Shown: positions 23,252 to 31,506 of the stretch, in pieces
Layout of the letters: each line of letters starts with the position of its first letter
Numbering within the stretch: position 1 is the first letter of the stretch
Source of the DNA: Poriferisodalis sp965204195
GTDB lineage: Bacteria > Actinomycetota > Acidimicrobiia > Acidimicrobiales > Poriferisodalaceae
DNA length: 64,000 nt
Assembly (NCBI RefSeq): GCF_965204195.1
Contig: NZ_OZ241975.1
Location: forward strand, 2,356,001-2,420,000
Reading direction: 5' to 3'
Translations under genes and position numbers: made by a program
The notes under the pieces: generated by a model
Databases searched by the model: none
What the model saw: the letters and a program-made list of their open reading frames with translations, nothing else
Told to the model about the DNA's origin: nothing

Positions 23252-25123
23252 TCATGGGCACGTCTGCAAGCCGAGTTCGTCGAGGTCGTTGTCGGCGACG
23301 TCGAGCAACGCTGCCGGTATGCAGCCGGTGAACTGGTTGCTGGAGAGGTACAGCACTGCCAGGTCGGGCAGATCGTTCAGGTAGGTGGGGATCGAGCCGC
23401 TGAGCTGGTTGTTGTCGAGGTGGAGCTGCTCCAGCTTGATCAGCTTGTCCAACGATGGGGGGATCGAGCCGCTGAACTGGTTGTTGTCCAGCCGCAGTTG
23501 TTCAAGGTCGGTCAGGTTGCCCAGTTCGGGCGGGATCGGGCCGCTCAGCTGGTTGCGGTTCACGCTCAGGTAGGTCAGCTCGGCCAGGTTGCCGAATTCT
23601 GTCGGGATGGTGCCGGTCAGCATGTTCTGATCGAGGATCAGCCGTTCGAGGCTGGCGAGGTTGCCCAGACTCGTCGGGATCTCCCCGGTCAGACGGTTCC
23701 TGTCGAGATACAGGCGCTCCAGACTGGTCAGGTTGCCCAGCTCTGCGGGAATTGCTCCCGTCAGCCGGTTGCCATAGAGGTACAGCCGTTCGAGATCGGA
23801 CAGGTTGCCGAGCTCCGCCGGTATCTCGCCGGTGAGATCGTTGTCGTAGAGGTACAAGGACTCCAGCCGGGCGAAGCTGCCGAACGCCGCGGGTATCTCG
23901 CCGGTGAGGCGGTTGCCGTCCAGCCCCAGCACAACCAGATTGGACAGGTTGTTCAGCTCCCGCGGTATCCCGCCGGTGAACTGGTTCTGGCGGAGCCACA
24001 AGTACCTCAGACCCGTGAGGTTGCCGAGCTCGGCGGGGATGGTCCCGGTCAGCTCGTTCTCGTCGACGTCGAGGGTTCTGAGGTTGACAAGGTTGCCCAG
24101 CTCGACGGGGACGGTCCCGGTCAGCTCGTTCTGCCACAGCTCCAGATTGGTGAGATTGGTCATGGCGCCGAACTCGGGGGGTATCGGGCCGCTGAGCATG
24201 TTGCGGTTCAGCGACACCACACGCAGTTCAGCGGATCCGGTCAGCTCGATCGGTATCGGCCCGGTCAGATCGTTGCCGTCGAGATCGAGAACGCTGAGCC
24301 TGGCCATGCCGCCCAGCTCGCCGGGGATCTCCCCGCTGAGGTCGTTGTTCACCAACGCCAGCACCCGCAGATCGCCCAGCCCGGCCAGTTCCGGCGGTAT
24401 CGGGCCGGTCAGGTCGTTGTTCCCCAGGTGCAGCGAGCGCAACCTCGACAGCCGGGCCAGTTCCGGCGGTATCGACCCGCTCAGGTCGTTGCTGTCGAGG
24501 TACAGGACGAGCACGCAGCCGTCGCTGTCGGTGGACACGCCGAACCACTCATCGATGGGAGCGGTATCGCTGAGCCAGTTGACGCTGTTCCGCCAGTCGG
24601 GCCCGCCGGCAGCATCGTAGAGAGCTGCCAGCGCCTCACGGTCGCCGGCACAGGCAGCCGGTCCGCCGGGCAGCCGCACCAAATCGGACCAAGGCGACCA
24701 CTGCGGCTCGCCATAACGATGATCGCTGGCGCCGACGATGAACCAGTACGACGCACCAGGAATCAAGTGCGCAACGACATGCGACGCCTGACCGCTGTTG
24801 GCCACGCTCACCGAGCTGAACGCAGCCATCCATTCCCTGCCGGCTGCCACAGCGGCGTCATAGTCGGCCTTGGAGATCCAGCCGATCCGGAAGTAGTTCC
24901 CGTCCTCGACGGAATCCCACTGGACGACAACTTCACCGACCTGCGACCCCACGACCGCTTGCGGCTTGGGCTGCGCGGTCGGGGCCGGCTGAGCCGCAGC
25001 GGTCGAAGCGCCGGCAGCGACGACGGCAAACAAGACGGCCGCTGCCAGCGCCAACAGCGGCCTCGGCATCAGAACCGACTTTCGCCGTGCGCCAGGGTTG
25101 GCTCGTCTGAGATGCACAGTCAT
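23252..25123 (-). CDS. Secreted leucine-rich-repeat protein
   Basis: 623 residues. ATG 25123 is preferred because AGGAGGAGC lies right before it. The order is: signal peptide (PRPLLALAAAVLFAVVAAG, cleavage near ASTAAAQ), a fibronectin-III-like domain (VGEVVVQWDSVEDGNYFRIG), an N-cap (ALAALYDAAGGPDW), then 17 repeats of 24 residues of the plant-type pattern (N-x-L-T-G-x-I-P-x-E-L-G-N-L). It ends with a Cys-containing cap (LGLQTCP). There is no membrane anchor or sorting signal, so release or loose surface binding is likely. A role in adhesion or host/particle binding is inferred. Confidence 0.88.
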   Translation of the reverse strand: MTVHLRRANPGARRKSVLMPRPLLALAAAVLFAVVAAGASTAAAQPAPTAQPKPQAVVGSQVGEVVVQWDSVEDGNYFRIGWISKADYDAAVAAGREWMAAFSSVSVANSGQASHVVAHLIPGASYWFIVGASDHRYGEPQWSPWSDLVRLPGGPAACAGDREALAALYDAAGGPDWRNSVNWLSDTAPIDEWFGVSTDSDGCVLVLYLDSNDLSGSIPPELARLSRLRSLHLGNNDLTGPIPPELAGLGDLRVLALVNNDLSGEIPGELGGMARLSVLDLDGNDLTGPIPIELTGSAELRVVSLNRNMLSGPIPPEFGAMTNLTNLELWQNELTGTVPVELGNLVNLRTLDVDENELTGTIPAELGNLTGLRYLWLRQNQFTGGIPRELNNLSNLVVLGLDGNRLTGEIPAAFGSFARLESLYLYDNDLTGEIPAELGNLSDLERLYLYGNRLTGAIPAELGNLTSLERLYLDRNRLTGEIPTSLGNLASLERLILDQNMLTGTIPTEFGNLAELTYLSVNRNQLSGPIPPELGNLTDLEQLRLDNNQFSGSIPPSLDKLIKLEQLHLDNNQLSGSIPTYLNDLPDLAVLYLSSNQFTGCIPAALLDVADNDLDELGLQTCP

Positions 25124-25159
25124 GATGCTCCTCCTCATGGACCCGCCGATGCTAGGGCG

Positions 25160-25356
25160 AGGGCGAATTCTGGCGAGCACCCGATCACCTCGACGATCAC
25201 CTCGTTCGCGAAGACCTTGGTGCCGGCGACCTCGAGGGGCGCGTCGATGCGGCAGCCCGTCCGAGCTCCTCGGCCAGCACGCACAGGTCAGCGAGCCCAG
25301 CACCGCCTCCGCCGATGTCGGTGGGGAGCGCCAGCGCGGTCGAGCCGAGCGTGGGG
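25160..25356 (-). pseudogene. Possible acyl-CoA dehydrogenase fragment
   Basis: Between about 25356 and 25240 the minus strand reads ALALPTDIGGGGAGLADLCV and on to LAEELGRAAA, like the helical N-terminal domain of acyl-CoA dehydrogenases. After a frame change it continues IDAPLEVAGTKVFANEVIVE. No complete domain remains. It is wedged between the LRR gene and the transposase. Confidence 0.4.
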
Positions 25357-25402
25357 AATCAAGCCGATAGTTCCCAAAAGGAGGTTCGCGGCCATCAGGG
25401 TG

Positions 25403-26251
25403 ATGGCCGCGGAAGGACTTCCTGTCGAGCGGGCGTGCGCGTTGTTAGGCGTGTTGGTGTCGAGCTGTTACGGCTGGATGCGCCGTGCGCCCTCAACGAG
25501 GTCGATCCGGCACGCCTGGCTGTCGGGGATCATCGGCGAGGTTCATGCCGGATCGCGGCAGACCTACGGCGCCAACCGAGTCCACGCCGAGCTCACCACG
25601 GGCCGGGGCATCGCGGTGTGCCGCCAGACCGTCGAGACCCTGATGCGACGGGCCGGGCTGCGAGGCGTCTCGGGACGGCCCAAGTTCCGCAGGGTTCCCA
25701 ACGTGGCCACTGCAGCGGATCTCGTCGACCGGCACTTTGCCCGGGCCGAGCCGGATCGGCTGTGGGTGACAGACATCACCGAGCACCCCACACGCGAGGG
25801 CAAGGTCTTTTGCACGGTTGTGCTGGACACTTTCAGCCGCCGGGTCGTGGGTTGGTCGATCGACTCGCGACCCACGGTGTCGATGGTGACCAACGCGTTG
25901 GGCATGGCGATCGACAACCGCAGCCCGGTCGCCGGCGAGACCGTCATCCACAGCGACCAAGGCACTCAGTTCACCTCGTGGGCGTTCACACAGCCAGCGG
26001 TCGACTCGGGGCTGGTGCCCTCGATGGGCTCGGTCGGGGACTGCTTCGACAACGCCATGATCGAGTCATTCTGGTCACGCATGCAAGTCAAGCTGCTCGA
26101 CCGCAAACGCTGGCACACCCGCATCGAGCTCGCCAACGCGATCTTCGAACACCTCGAGATCTGGCCCAACAGACAGCGCCGCCACACGTCCCTTGGCATG
26201 CTGGCCCCGATCGAGTTCGGGACTCGACATCAACACCGAACAGCAGCATGA
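25403..26251 (+). mobile_element. IS3-family transposase OrfB (DDE integrase core)
   Basis: 282 residues. The helix-turn-helix start (MAAEGLPVERACALLGVLVSS) is followed by the HTH_21 region and the rve integrase core. The three catalytic acids are in LWVTDITEH, VIHSDQGTQF and DNAMIESFW. The C-terminus RRHTSLGMLAPIEF is typical of the family. The frame is complete. No OrfA lies upstream in the expected overlapping position, so the element is probably defective or relies on frameshifted sequence between 25350 and 25400. Terminal inverted repeats were not resolved. Confidence 0.85.
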
Positions 26252-26410
26252 ATCCAGCATCACGCCTCCACCAAACCCAGGGACCCCCATGCCGATGCGG
26301 GACTCCACAGAGCATCTGATCCACAAGCAGAACGGTCAGATCGGTGAGCGCAACAGCTACGGCAACGATCCTCACCCGCCACCTGGTTGATCACGTCGTT
26401 CGCCAATCAG

Positions 26411-26443
26411 GACCCCGCCGAGATTCGTTCTCTCGGCGGGGTC
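26411..26443 (-). terminator. Stem-loop after the small-protein operon
   Basis: GACCCCGCCGAGA and TCTCGGCGGGGTC form a perfect 13-bp stem with a 7-base loop, 25 bases past the stop at 26468. There is no U tract on either side. It can serve as a terminator or transcript stabiliser. Confidence 0.6.
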
Positions 26444-26467
26444 CTGCGCGTTGTGGGCAAACCTGCT

Positions 26468-26707
26468 CTAGGGGCTGTTGGGCTGGTTGTAGCCGTCTCT
26501 GATGGCTTTGCCGAGAAGTTTTTCGCCGCTGCGGTGGCCGCCTGTGGCGCTGCCGCTGGTGCCAGCCTTGCCGCCGTGGGCGACGTGGGTGGCGTCGTAC
26601 AGCTGGCGTGTGATCTTGCGGCGCGGGTCGGGCGGCAACGGCTTGCCTTTGGTCGCAGCGAACGCGTTCAAGAGTTGCCTGACCCAGCGGACGGTTGGTT
26701 TGATCAT
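26468..26707 (-). CDS. Small basic protein, paralogue of its neighbour (second gene)
   Basis: 79 residues: MIKPTVRWVRQLLNAFAATK, then PPDPRRKITRQLYDA, a Gly-rich linker, and GEKLLGKAIRDGYNQ. The same order of segments occurs in the gene just upstream, with roughly one third identity. The ATG overlaps that gene's stop by four bases. There is no signal peptide, no Cys and no membrane segment; the N-terminus can form an amphipathic helix. Family unknown. Confidence 0.55.
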   Translation of the reverse strand: MIKPTVRWVRQLLNAFAATKGKPLPPDPRRKITRQLYDATHVAHGGKAGTSGSATGGHRSGEKLLGKAIRDGYNQPNSP

Positions 26708-26913
26708 GACTGTCCTTGTTGGTGGCCTCGACGGATTTCCTCACCCACTAGTTTGTCGACGCGGTTGCTGCCGGGACCGGACCAGTCCTCGGGACCCATT
26801 GCGTCTCTGATGTTCTTGGCGACCTGACGGCGGCTGTCCGTCACCGGCTGGTCTTTGGTGGCAGAGAAGGCGTTGAGGAAACTGGTGACCTGTCGAGCGA
26901 TCCGTTTGAGCAT
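26704..26913 (-). CDS. Small basic protein, paralogue of its neighbour (first gene)
   Basis: 69 residues: MLKRIARQVTSFLNAFSATK, then TDSRRQVAKNIRDAMG and NRVDKLVGEEIRRGHQ. Shared words with the downstream paralogue (FLNAF-ATK against LLNAF-ATK; DxRR; the closing G-x-x-I-R-x-G) show a tandem duplication followed by divergence. A ribosome site (GAGAGG) is 5-6 bases upstream. The pair is followed by a strong stem-loop, so it is a self-contained two-gene operon. Confidence 0.55.
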   Translation of the reverse strand: MLKRIARQVTSFLNAFSATKDQPVTDSRRQVAKNIRDAMGPEDWSGPGSNRVDKLVGEEIRRGHQQGQS

Positions 26914-27218
26914 GGCTGCCTCTCATGTGGTGGGGGAACCCTGCTTGATATGGACTACTCGAACAGGGTCCCCCGAATGCGTCAGCAGTGATGCCTACAA
27001 ACGCGACCCGCGGCCCTACATCGAGAGATTACAGCGGTGAGTGACCGCGCGGGCGGCGAGAGATCATGCTGCACGCGGAGCGCAAGACCAAGGCTCGTGA
27101 GAAATCCGGTGCAGCTAGGGCCATGGCCACTATCGCTCCTGACCGCAGGGCGCTGTCATACCCAGATTCGCAGCCACAGCAACCACACAAAGCCACAGCG
27201 ACCCGCTACGGAACGTGC
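26914..27218. other. Intergenic, nothing recognised
   Basis: About 300 bases upstream of the small-protein operon and of the next candidate gene. No convincing coding frame, RNA or repeat was seen. The promoter of the reverse small-protein operon must lie at its left end. Confidence 0.5.
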
Positions 27219-27365
27219 ATGACACCGGCCGCGATGAGGACCTGCTGTCGACTGAGCAAAATCCTCAGCCTCGCTGCCGTGCTCGCGTTAGTCGTGGCGC
27301 TCTGCGTGACACTCGACCTGAGCAACTGGAACCACGGCATGGAAACCCCGTCGGCCGGGCGATAA
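27219..27365 (+). CDS. Possible small single-pass membrane or secreted peptide
   Basis: 48 residues with one hydrophobic stretch (ILSLAAVLALVVALCVTLDL) after a short basic, Cys-containing N-terminus. No ribosome site and no family. Codon use is compatible with coding but the frame is short. Confidence 0.25.
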   Translation: MTPAAMRTCCRLSKILSLAAVLALVVALCVTLDLSNWNHGMETPSAGR

Positions 27366-27673
27366 CGCACACGCCAACCGCGTGCGTCGTCCTCGCGAGA
27401 GATGCTGAGAGCCGAACCAGGCACGGTGAGCGTGTCGGGCATCGGACCGTGCGAAGCGAGGCAGCCGGGCTCGCGGACCTGATCCGAGTCGCTTTCCTGA
27501 CGGGGTATCGCGACGCTCTGAGCAGCGGAAACACATCTCGATCTGGCGCCGGCAGGGGGTTACGCTCGCTGCGTGCCCGAGAGGCCTAAGCGCACCGCGC
27601 CGCTCGTCAGGCAGCGACAGTCGCACGCAACACCTGATCTGACAGCCCGAGCACCGGCGAAGCGAGATTCCCG
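27366..27673. other. Intergenic, nothing recognised
   Basis: Short overlapping frames occur on both strands, but none has family features, a ribosome site or a hydrophobic signature. Treated as non-coding or decayed. Confidence 0.4.
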
Positions 27674-28399
27674 GTGATCCCTGAGCGGTTCTGCTGGACG
27701 AAGATCGGGCCTGAGGCGGGCATGGTCCTGTGTGACATCGTGCACAGCAAGGACCGGCAGCGACTCGATGGCGGCGGTGTGTTTCTGTGGGGTATCGGCA
27801 GCAGCGTCGGCCCGTCAATCCGTGAGCTGGTGGAGAGCACCCGGGAGCCGACGGTCGTGTTCACCTGTATGCGCGCTCGTCCTGCTGCGCGGGACATCGC
27901 CCCGCGCGCTGTCGGGCATTGGACAACCGCTGCAGGACTTGACGGTGAGCCGTACGAGATGCCGGCGGGAGGGCCGGTGACCAGCGGCATTCACAACGCG
28001 CAGCCGTCGAAGCATCATTGGGCGCTGGTCTGCGAATCCGCCGTCCCGCTGGACCTGGCCCCGCAGGGATGGCTGGACGATGCACAGCTTCACAACCTGC
28101 GCACCGGCTCAAGGGTCAGAGCCTGCGCAATAGCCGGTGAGATTCATGGCCTTGACAGCGACACCCATAATGCGAATGCCGCCCAGTGCGAGGCGGTTCT
28201 TGAGCACGCCGGTGTCAGACCGCCAGGCGGCGGCGACGCACCGGCCAGCGATCTTGACCAAGCATCGCAAGGAGGCTGCGTTCTCGAATCGTCGAGCGGC
28301 CCAGCGTGGACTCAAGGTGCGCTCGGTCGCTTCCGATCCGGCTCAGCCAATCATCAGGGAGTCGGCCCCCCTTGGCGATCTGAGCAGCCACCTCCGTGA
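27674..28399 (+). CDS. Uncharacterised protein, C-terminal third doubtful
   Basis: 241 residues from GTG 27674. The first 150 or so residues look like a genuine globular protein (RFCWTKIGPEAGMVLCDIVHSKD at the start, then GGVFLWGIGSSVGPSIREL, and HHWALVCESAVPLDL). From about 28130 the sequence turns low-complexity (Gly/Pro/Ser). The opposite strand has better-looking frames there, which suggests the original C-terminus was replaced after a frameshift or recombination. No function is known to me for the N-terminal family. Confidence 0.45.
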   Translation: MIPERFCWTKIGPEAGMVLCDIVHSKDRQRLDGGGVFLWGIGSSVGPSIRELVESTREPTVVFTCMRARPAARDIAPRAVGHWTTAAGLDGEPYEMPAGGPVTSGIHNAQPSKHHWALVCESAVPLDLAPQGWLDDAQLHNLRTGSRVRACAIAGEIHGLDSDTHNANAAQCEAVLEHAGVRPPGGGDAPASDLDQASQGGCVLESSSGPAWTQGALGRFRSGSANHQGVGPPWRSEQPPP

Positions 28400-28469
28400 C
28401 GATCTCCGGTCCGCCCTCGAGCGCGTCGCCGATCGTGTATGTCGCGGCGCCGTCACGGTGCACCATCAC
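28215..28469 (-). CDS. Hypothetical small protein or fragment
   Basis: 84 residues (YTIGDALEGGPEIVTEVAAQ, then LPDDWLSRIGSDRAHL, ending in an Arg-rich run). It is plausible as part of a regulator or nuclease, but the end looks frameshifted; a second frame at 28109-28315 continues on the same strand. It lies antisense to the doubtful tail of the preceding gene. Confidence 0.25.
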   Translation of the reverse strand: MMVHRDGAATYTIGDALEGGPEIVTEVAAQIAKGGRLPDDWLSRIGSDRAHLESTLGRSTIRERSLLAMLGQDRWPVRRRRLAV

Positions 28470-28518
28470 CGCTGTGGTGCCGTCGTGTGTCCAGACGCGT
28501 GCTCGGAGGCCGTGGGCT

Positions 28519-28555
28519 GCGAGGGGGACTGTCAGAATCTGACAGTCCCCCTCGC
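28519..28555. terminator. Perfect 17-bp stem-loop downstream of the second fic gene
   Basis: GCGAGGGGGACTGTCAG and CTGACAGTCCCCCTCGC flank AAT. It lies 12 bases after the fic stop codon. The stem is unusually long and perfect for a terminator and has no U tract. It could also be a small palindromic repeat element. Confidence 0.6.
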
Positions 28556-28567
28556 GCGAACCGACAG

Positions 28568-29728
28568 TTAGAGATCGAAGGGCTCGGAGTTGGTGCGCCA
28601 GCCGAGTCCATCGCGGACGATCAATTCGGCCCGAGCCAGACTCGCCAAGTCTCTGCTGAGCGTTCGATCGGTTACGCGTGCAACCGAGTCACTGAGGCCG
28701 AGTTCTAGGTAGAGCCGTTTGAGTTCGCGGCGCAGGTACACCTGTCCCCGCTCCATTCGCAGCACTAGATCGCGTTGCCGCTTGCGGACATTGGTGGCGG
28801 GGAACTGCGTCATGGTCTCATGGACGTGGTTGATCCAGGAAATCCTGGCGACAGCGACTTCGATCTTCTTCGTGTGCTCGCGAAGGCCGCTGGTGAAGCC
28901 CTCGATGGCGTACTCGAGGAACCCGAGGGGGCATCGTCTATTGCTGGCTTCTTGGAGCTTGGCGTAGTACCGGTCGTGGGTCTCGTAGTAGTGATTCCAA
29001 AGCAGGTGGGTCGCCTCGTAGGGGATCTCGCCGGTGCGGGTTAGCAACACGTACTCGAGCATTCGGGCCGTGCGACCGTTGCCGTCACCAAAGGGGTGTA
29101 TCCACGCGATGTAGAGATGCGCGTAGATCGCCCCGATGACTGTCAGCGCGAAGTCGATGTCAGGACTCTCGCTGCGGAATTCTGCGCCAGCGAACCAATC
29201 CGCGAATCGGTTCAGCAGGTAGTGGCAATCGGCGGCCGGTGCGCCTTGGTAGACACCCCCGACCCCGACAGAATGATGGCGGATGCGGCCCGGGATCGCG
29301 TTGGGCTCGTGCTCGGTGTCCTCCAGCAGTAAGCGGTTGATCTTGCAGACCTCTTCGCTAGTGATCGGGAACGAACCGCCAGCCCGCGCTCGCCCGTCGA
29401 TGTAACCGAGAACTTCGAACACGTTCTCGATCTCTTGCGCTTGATACTGGCGGGATGGTGTCGCTTCGTAGGTACCCGCTCGGATGGCCGCGATGACCTC
29501 TTCGTCGTGGCTCAGTGTGTTGCCTTCGATGGCCGTGGTCGCCATCACTCCACGTCGCAGCGAGACCATCAGCAACTCGTCTTGATCCTTCGCTGGAAGC
29601 GGGGCCCGCTTGATCTGCTTGCACAGACCCTGTGCCTCGCCCAGTAACATCCACGACCGCTGGCTCATTCGTCGGACAGCATCAAGGTCGAACGTGATCC
29701 ACGGATGCGACTCTTCGTACTGTCTCAT
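28568..29728 (-). CDS. Fic-family AMPylase-like protein with C-terminal helix-turn-helix
   Basis: 386 residues. The inhibitory helix carries TTAIEGN (class II arrangement, before the core). The catalytic loop is the canonical HPFGDGNGRTARMLEY. The C-terminal region (LRRELKRLYLELGLSDSVAR and TLSRDLASLARAELI) is a winged helix. All residues for AMP transfer and for autoinhibition are present. The ATG is six bases behind a TATACT box, so the transcript is leaderless. It differs clearly from the Fic protein at 10461, so the two are not recent duplicates. Confidence 0.9.
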   Translation of the reverse strand: MRQYEESHPWITFDLDAVRRMSQRSWMLLGEAQGLCKQIKRAPLPAKDQDELLMVSLRRGVMATTAIEGNTLSHDEEVIAAIRAGTYEATPSRQYQAQEIENVFEVLGYIDGRARAGGSFPITSEEVCKINRLLLEDTEHEPNAIPGRIRHHSVGVGGVYQGAPAADCHYLLNRFADWFAGAEFRSESPDIDFALTVIGAIYAHLYIAWIHPFGDGNGRTARMLEYVLLTRTGEIPYEATHLLWNHYYETHDRYYAKLQEASNRRCPLGFLEYAIEGFTSGLREHTKKIEVAVARISWINHVHETMTQFPATNVRKRQRDLVLRMERGQVYLRRELKRLYLELGLSDSVARVTDRTLSRDLASLARAELIVRDGLGWRTNSEPFDL

Positions 29729-29734
29729 GACAAG

Positions 29735-29740
29735 AGTATA
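29735..29740 (-). promoter_or_regulatory. -10 box of leaderless fic gene
   Basis: On the minus strand TATACT is followed by six bases and the ATG of the fic gene. No Shine-Dalgarno sequence is present. Confidence 0.55.
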
Positions 29741-30035
29741 GATACACAGGTCCTACCTCTGGCCGTTTAGGTGTCCATACAATTTGTCAGCAATGGTAAG
29801 GGAATCCGGTCAAGTCGAGGCATTCGGTTGTCCATCGGAGCTGCTTCGTCCGTCGGGCGAACGCGTTGCGTATGGCGAGTTCCGAGCAACGTCGCGACCA
29901 TCATCAGCAACCGATCGGCAGCGCATCAAAGCCCGCGCGCAGACGATCAAGGGACGCCGCGGATTGCGATGAGTTCATTTCGATGGCCTCGTCCGGGATG
30001 TCAGGCCAGTGCCTATGCAATCGGCTCGGCGACAC
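29741..30035. other. Intergenic between fic and integrase, nothing recognised
   Basis: About 295 bases. A 62-codon frame on the plus strand (29784-29972) has no recognisable features. If the integrase island inserted at tRNA-Leu, this is internal island sequence. Confidence 0.4.
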
Positions 30036-31186
30036 TCAGTGCAGCGAGGAACAAGCGAAGTTGGCCCAGTCGGACATGACTTGGCTCCGCTGGTCGAACA
30101 GGTCGGCCTGCCGGACGTAGGCGCGCTCGACACTGTTGCCGAGCGTGTGCGCAAGACAGGCCTCAGCCACCGCCCACGATGCGCCTGAGCACTCGAGGAG
30201 CCACTGCCGCAGCGAGGTTCTAAAGCCGTGAGCGGTCGAGTCGATCCCGTTCGTGCGGAGCACTTTCAGAAGGGCTTGCCGGCTGAGTTCCTGGCCCTGC
30301 CGAAGCGGGCTGGGGAAGATCAGGCCGGAGCCGTCGTCGATCACGCGAGCCTCGGCCAGCACGTCGAGTGCCTGCTTGGAGAGGGGAACTCGGTGTTCGA
30401 AGCTGCCCCCCTTCATGCGTTCGGCGGGGATCGTCCAGGTCGCTCTGTCGGAATCGACCTCCGACCACTGCGCTCCGCGGGCCTCCCCGCTGCGAACGCC
30501 TGTGAGGATGAGGAGCTGCAGACACAGTTTCGACGCCGGTGACGCCTCGGAGCGTTCGATGCGGCACATGGCATCAGGCACATCGTCGTAGGGGATTGCG
30601 CGTTGGTGACTGGCAACCTTCGGAGTGCGCGGAAGTGCTGCGTCGATCCCCTCCCCTGCCGCGTTGGCGACAACATGCTCATGGTGGGCCATGACCCAGC
30701 CGAGCACTTTGCGGATGCCCTGGCGGATCCGCCGTGCAATCTCGGGCTTGGAGTGCCAGATCGGATACAGAACGGCCAGCACATCCGCCCGGGTGATCTT
30801 GTCGGCCCGCATGTGCCACAGCGGCGCGGCGTGCTTGCGAAGCCTTCCGAGCCAGATGTCACCGTGACGCGGGTCCCGCCAAGTCAGCCGCATCATGTCG
30901 CAGACACGCTCGGCCGCCTGGCCGAAGGTCGGCACATCGGAGCGCAGAGTGGTCGGATCTCTGCCGGCTCTCGCCTCGGCCTTGATCTCGTCGCGTCGTT
31001 GCCTTGCGGCGGCAAGTCCCACCGCCGGCCACGGCCCGATTCCGATGTCGCGCTTGCGGCCCGCCACGCTCACGCGGACTACCCAACTGCGTGTACCGCT
31101 CGATTTGACGACCAAGCTGAGCCCGTCGCCGTCTGAGTGCTTGCCGCGCGGGCATGCTCGACGCCCTTGGCGGACGGATTCCCCAT
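30036..31186 (-). pseudogene. Tyrosine integrase (DUF4102 type), N-terminal frameshift
   Basis: The catalytic part is complete: Arg in ILTGVRSGEARGAQW, HxxR in TAHGFRTSLRQW, His in CLAHTLGN and Tyr in VERAYVR. A strong ribosome site (GAGGAGGAG) precedes ATG 31186, whose frame reads MGNPSAKGVEHARA. Only in another frame does it continue as RGKHSDGDGLSLVVKSSGT. The break lies in a CGCGCG run near 31145-31150 and is two bases. Without repair the protein could start only at an internal TTG (31115), losing about 22 residues of the arm-binding domain. The tRNA-Leu gene 155 bases upstream is the expected attachment site. Confidence 0.75.
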
Positions 31187-31341
31187 GTGCTCCTCCTCGG
31201 CGACTGCGGAGGGGGAACCGTTCCCCCTTTAGGCGGCAACTGACCGCAACAGGGGGAACTGCCGAGAGGGCGAATTCTCAACAAACTTGTTCTGACGAGT
31301 GCTTTTGAGAACTTCTGGGAATCCCTGACATGGTTCCTGGG

Positions 31342-31425
31342 TGTCGGAGGGGGGACTTGAACCCCCACACCCTTTCGGGCACTAGATCCTTAATCTAGCG
31401 CGTCTGCCAATTCCGCCACTCCGAC
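31342..31425 (-). tRNA. tRNA-Leu (UAA anticodon)
   Basis: 84 nt with a long variable arm, as expected for leucine. The acceptor stem GTCGGAG pairs with CTCCGAC. The anticodon loop is GATTAAGGA with anticodon TAA. The T arm is GGGGGTTCAAGTCCCCC. CCA is not encoded. It sits behind secG in the actinobacterial order and beside the integrase. Confidence 0.95.
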
Positions 31426-31506
31426 TGAACGCCCCAAAACCGGCCGGTGGGCAGCCATTTCGGGGCGCATCAGCATAGCGCTGCAGGGTCAGATATTCGG
31501 CGGAGA

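Noticed and set aside
23300..24500. Regular 72-bp periodicity as a possible CRISPR or satellite array.
   Set aside because: It is the coding periodicity of 24-residue leucine-rich repeats.
23123..26251. A 1042-codon open frame on the plus strand across the LRR gene and the transposase.
   Set aside because: Its first two thirds are antisense to the regular LRR gene, which has a signal peptide and clear repeats. Only the transposase end is real.
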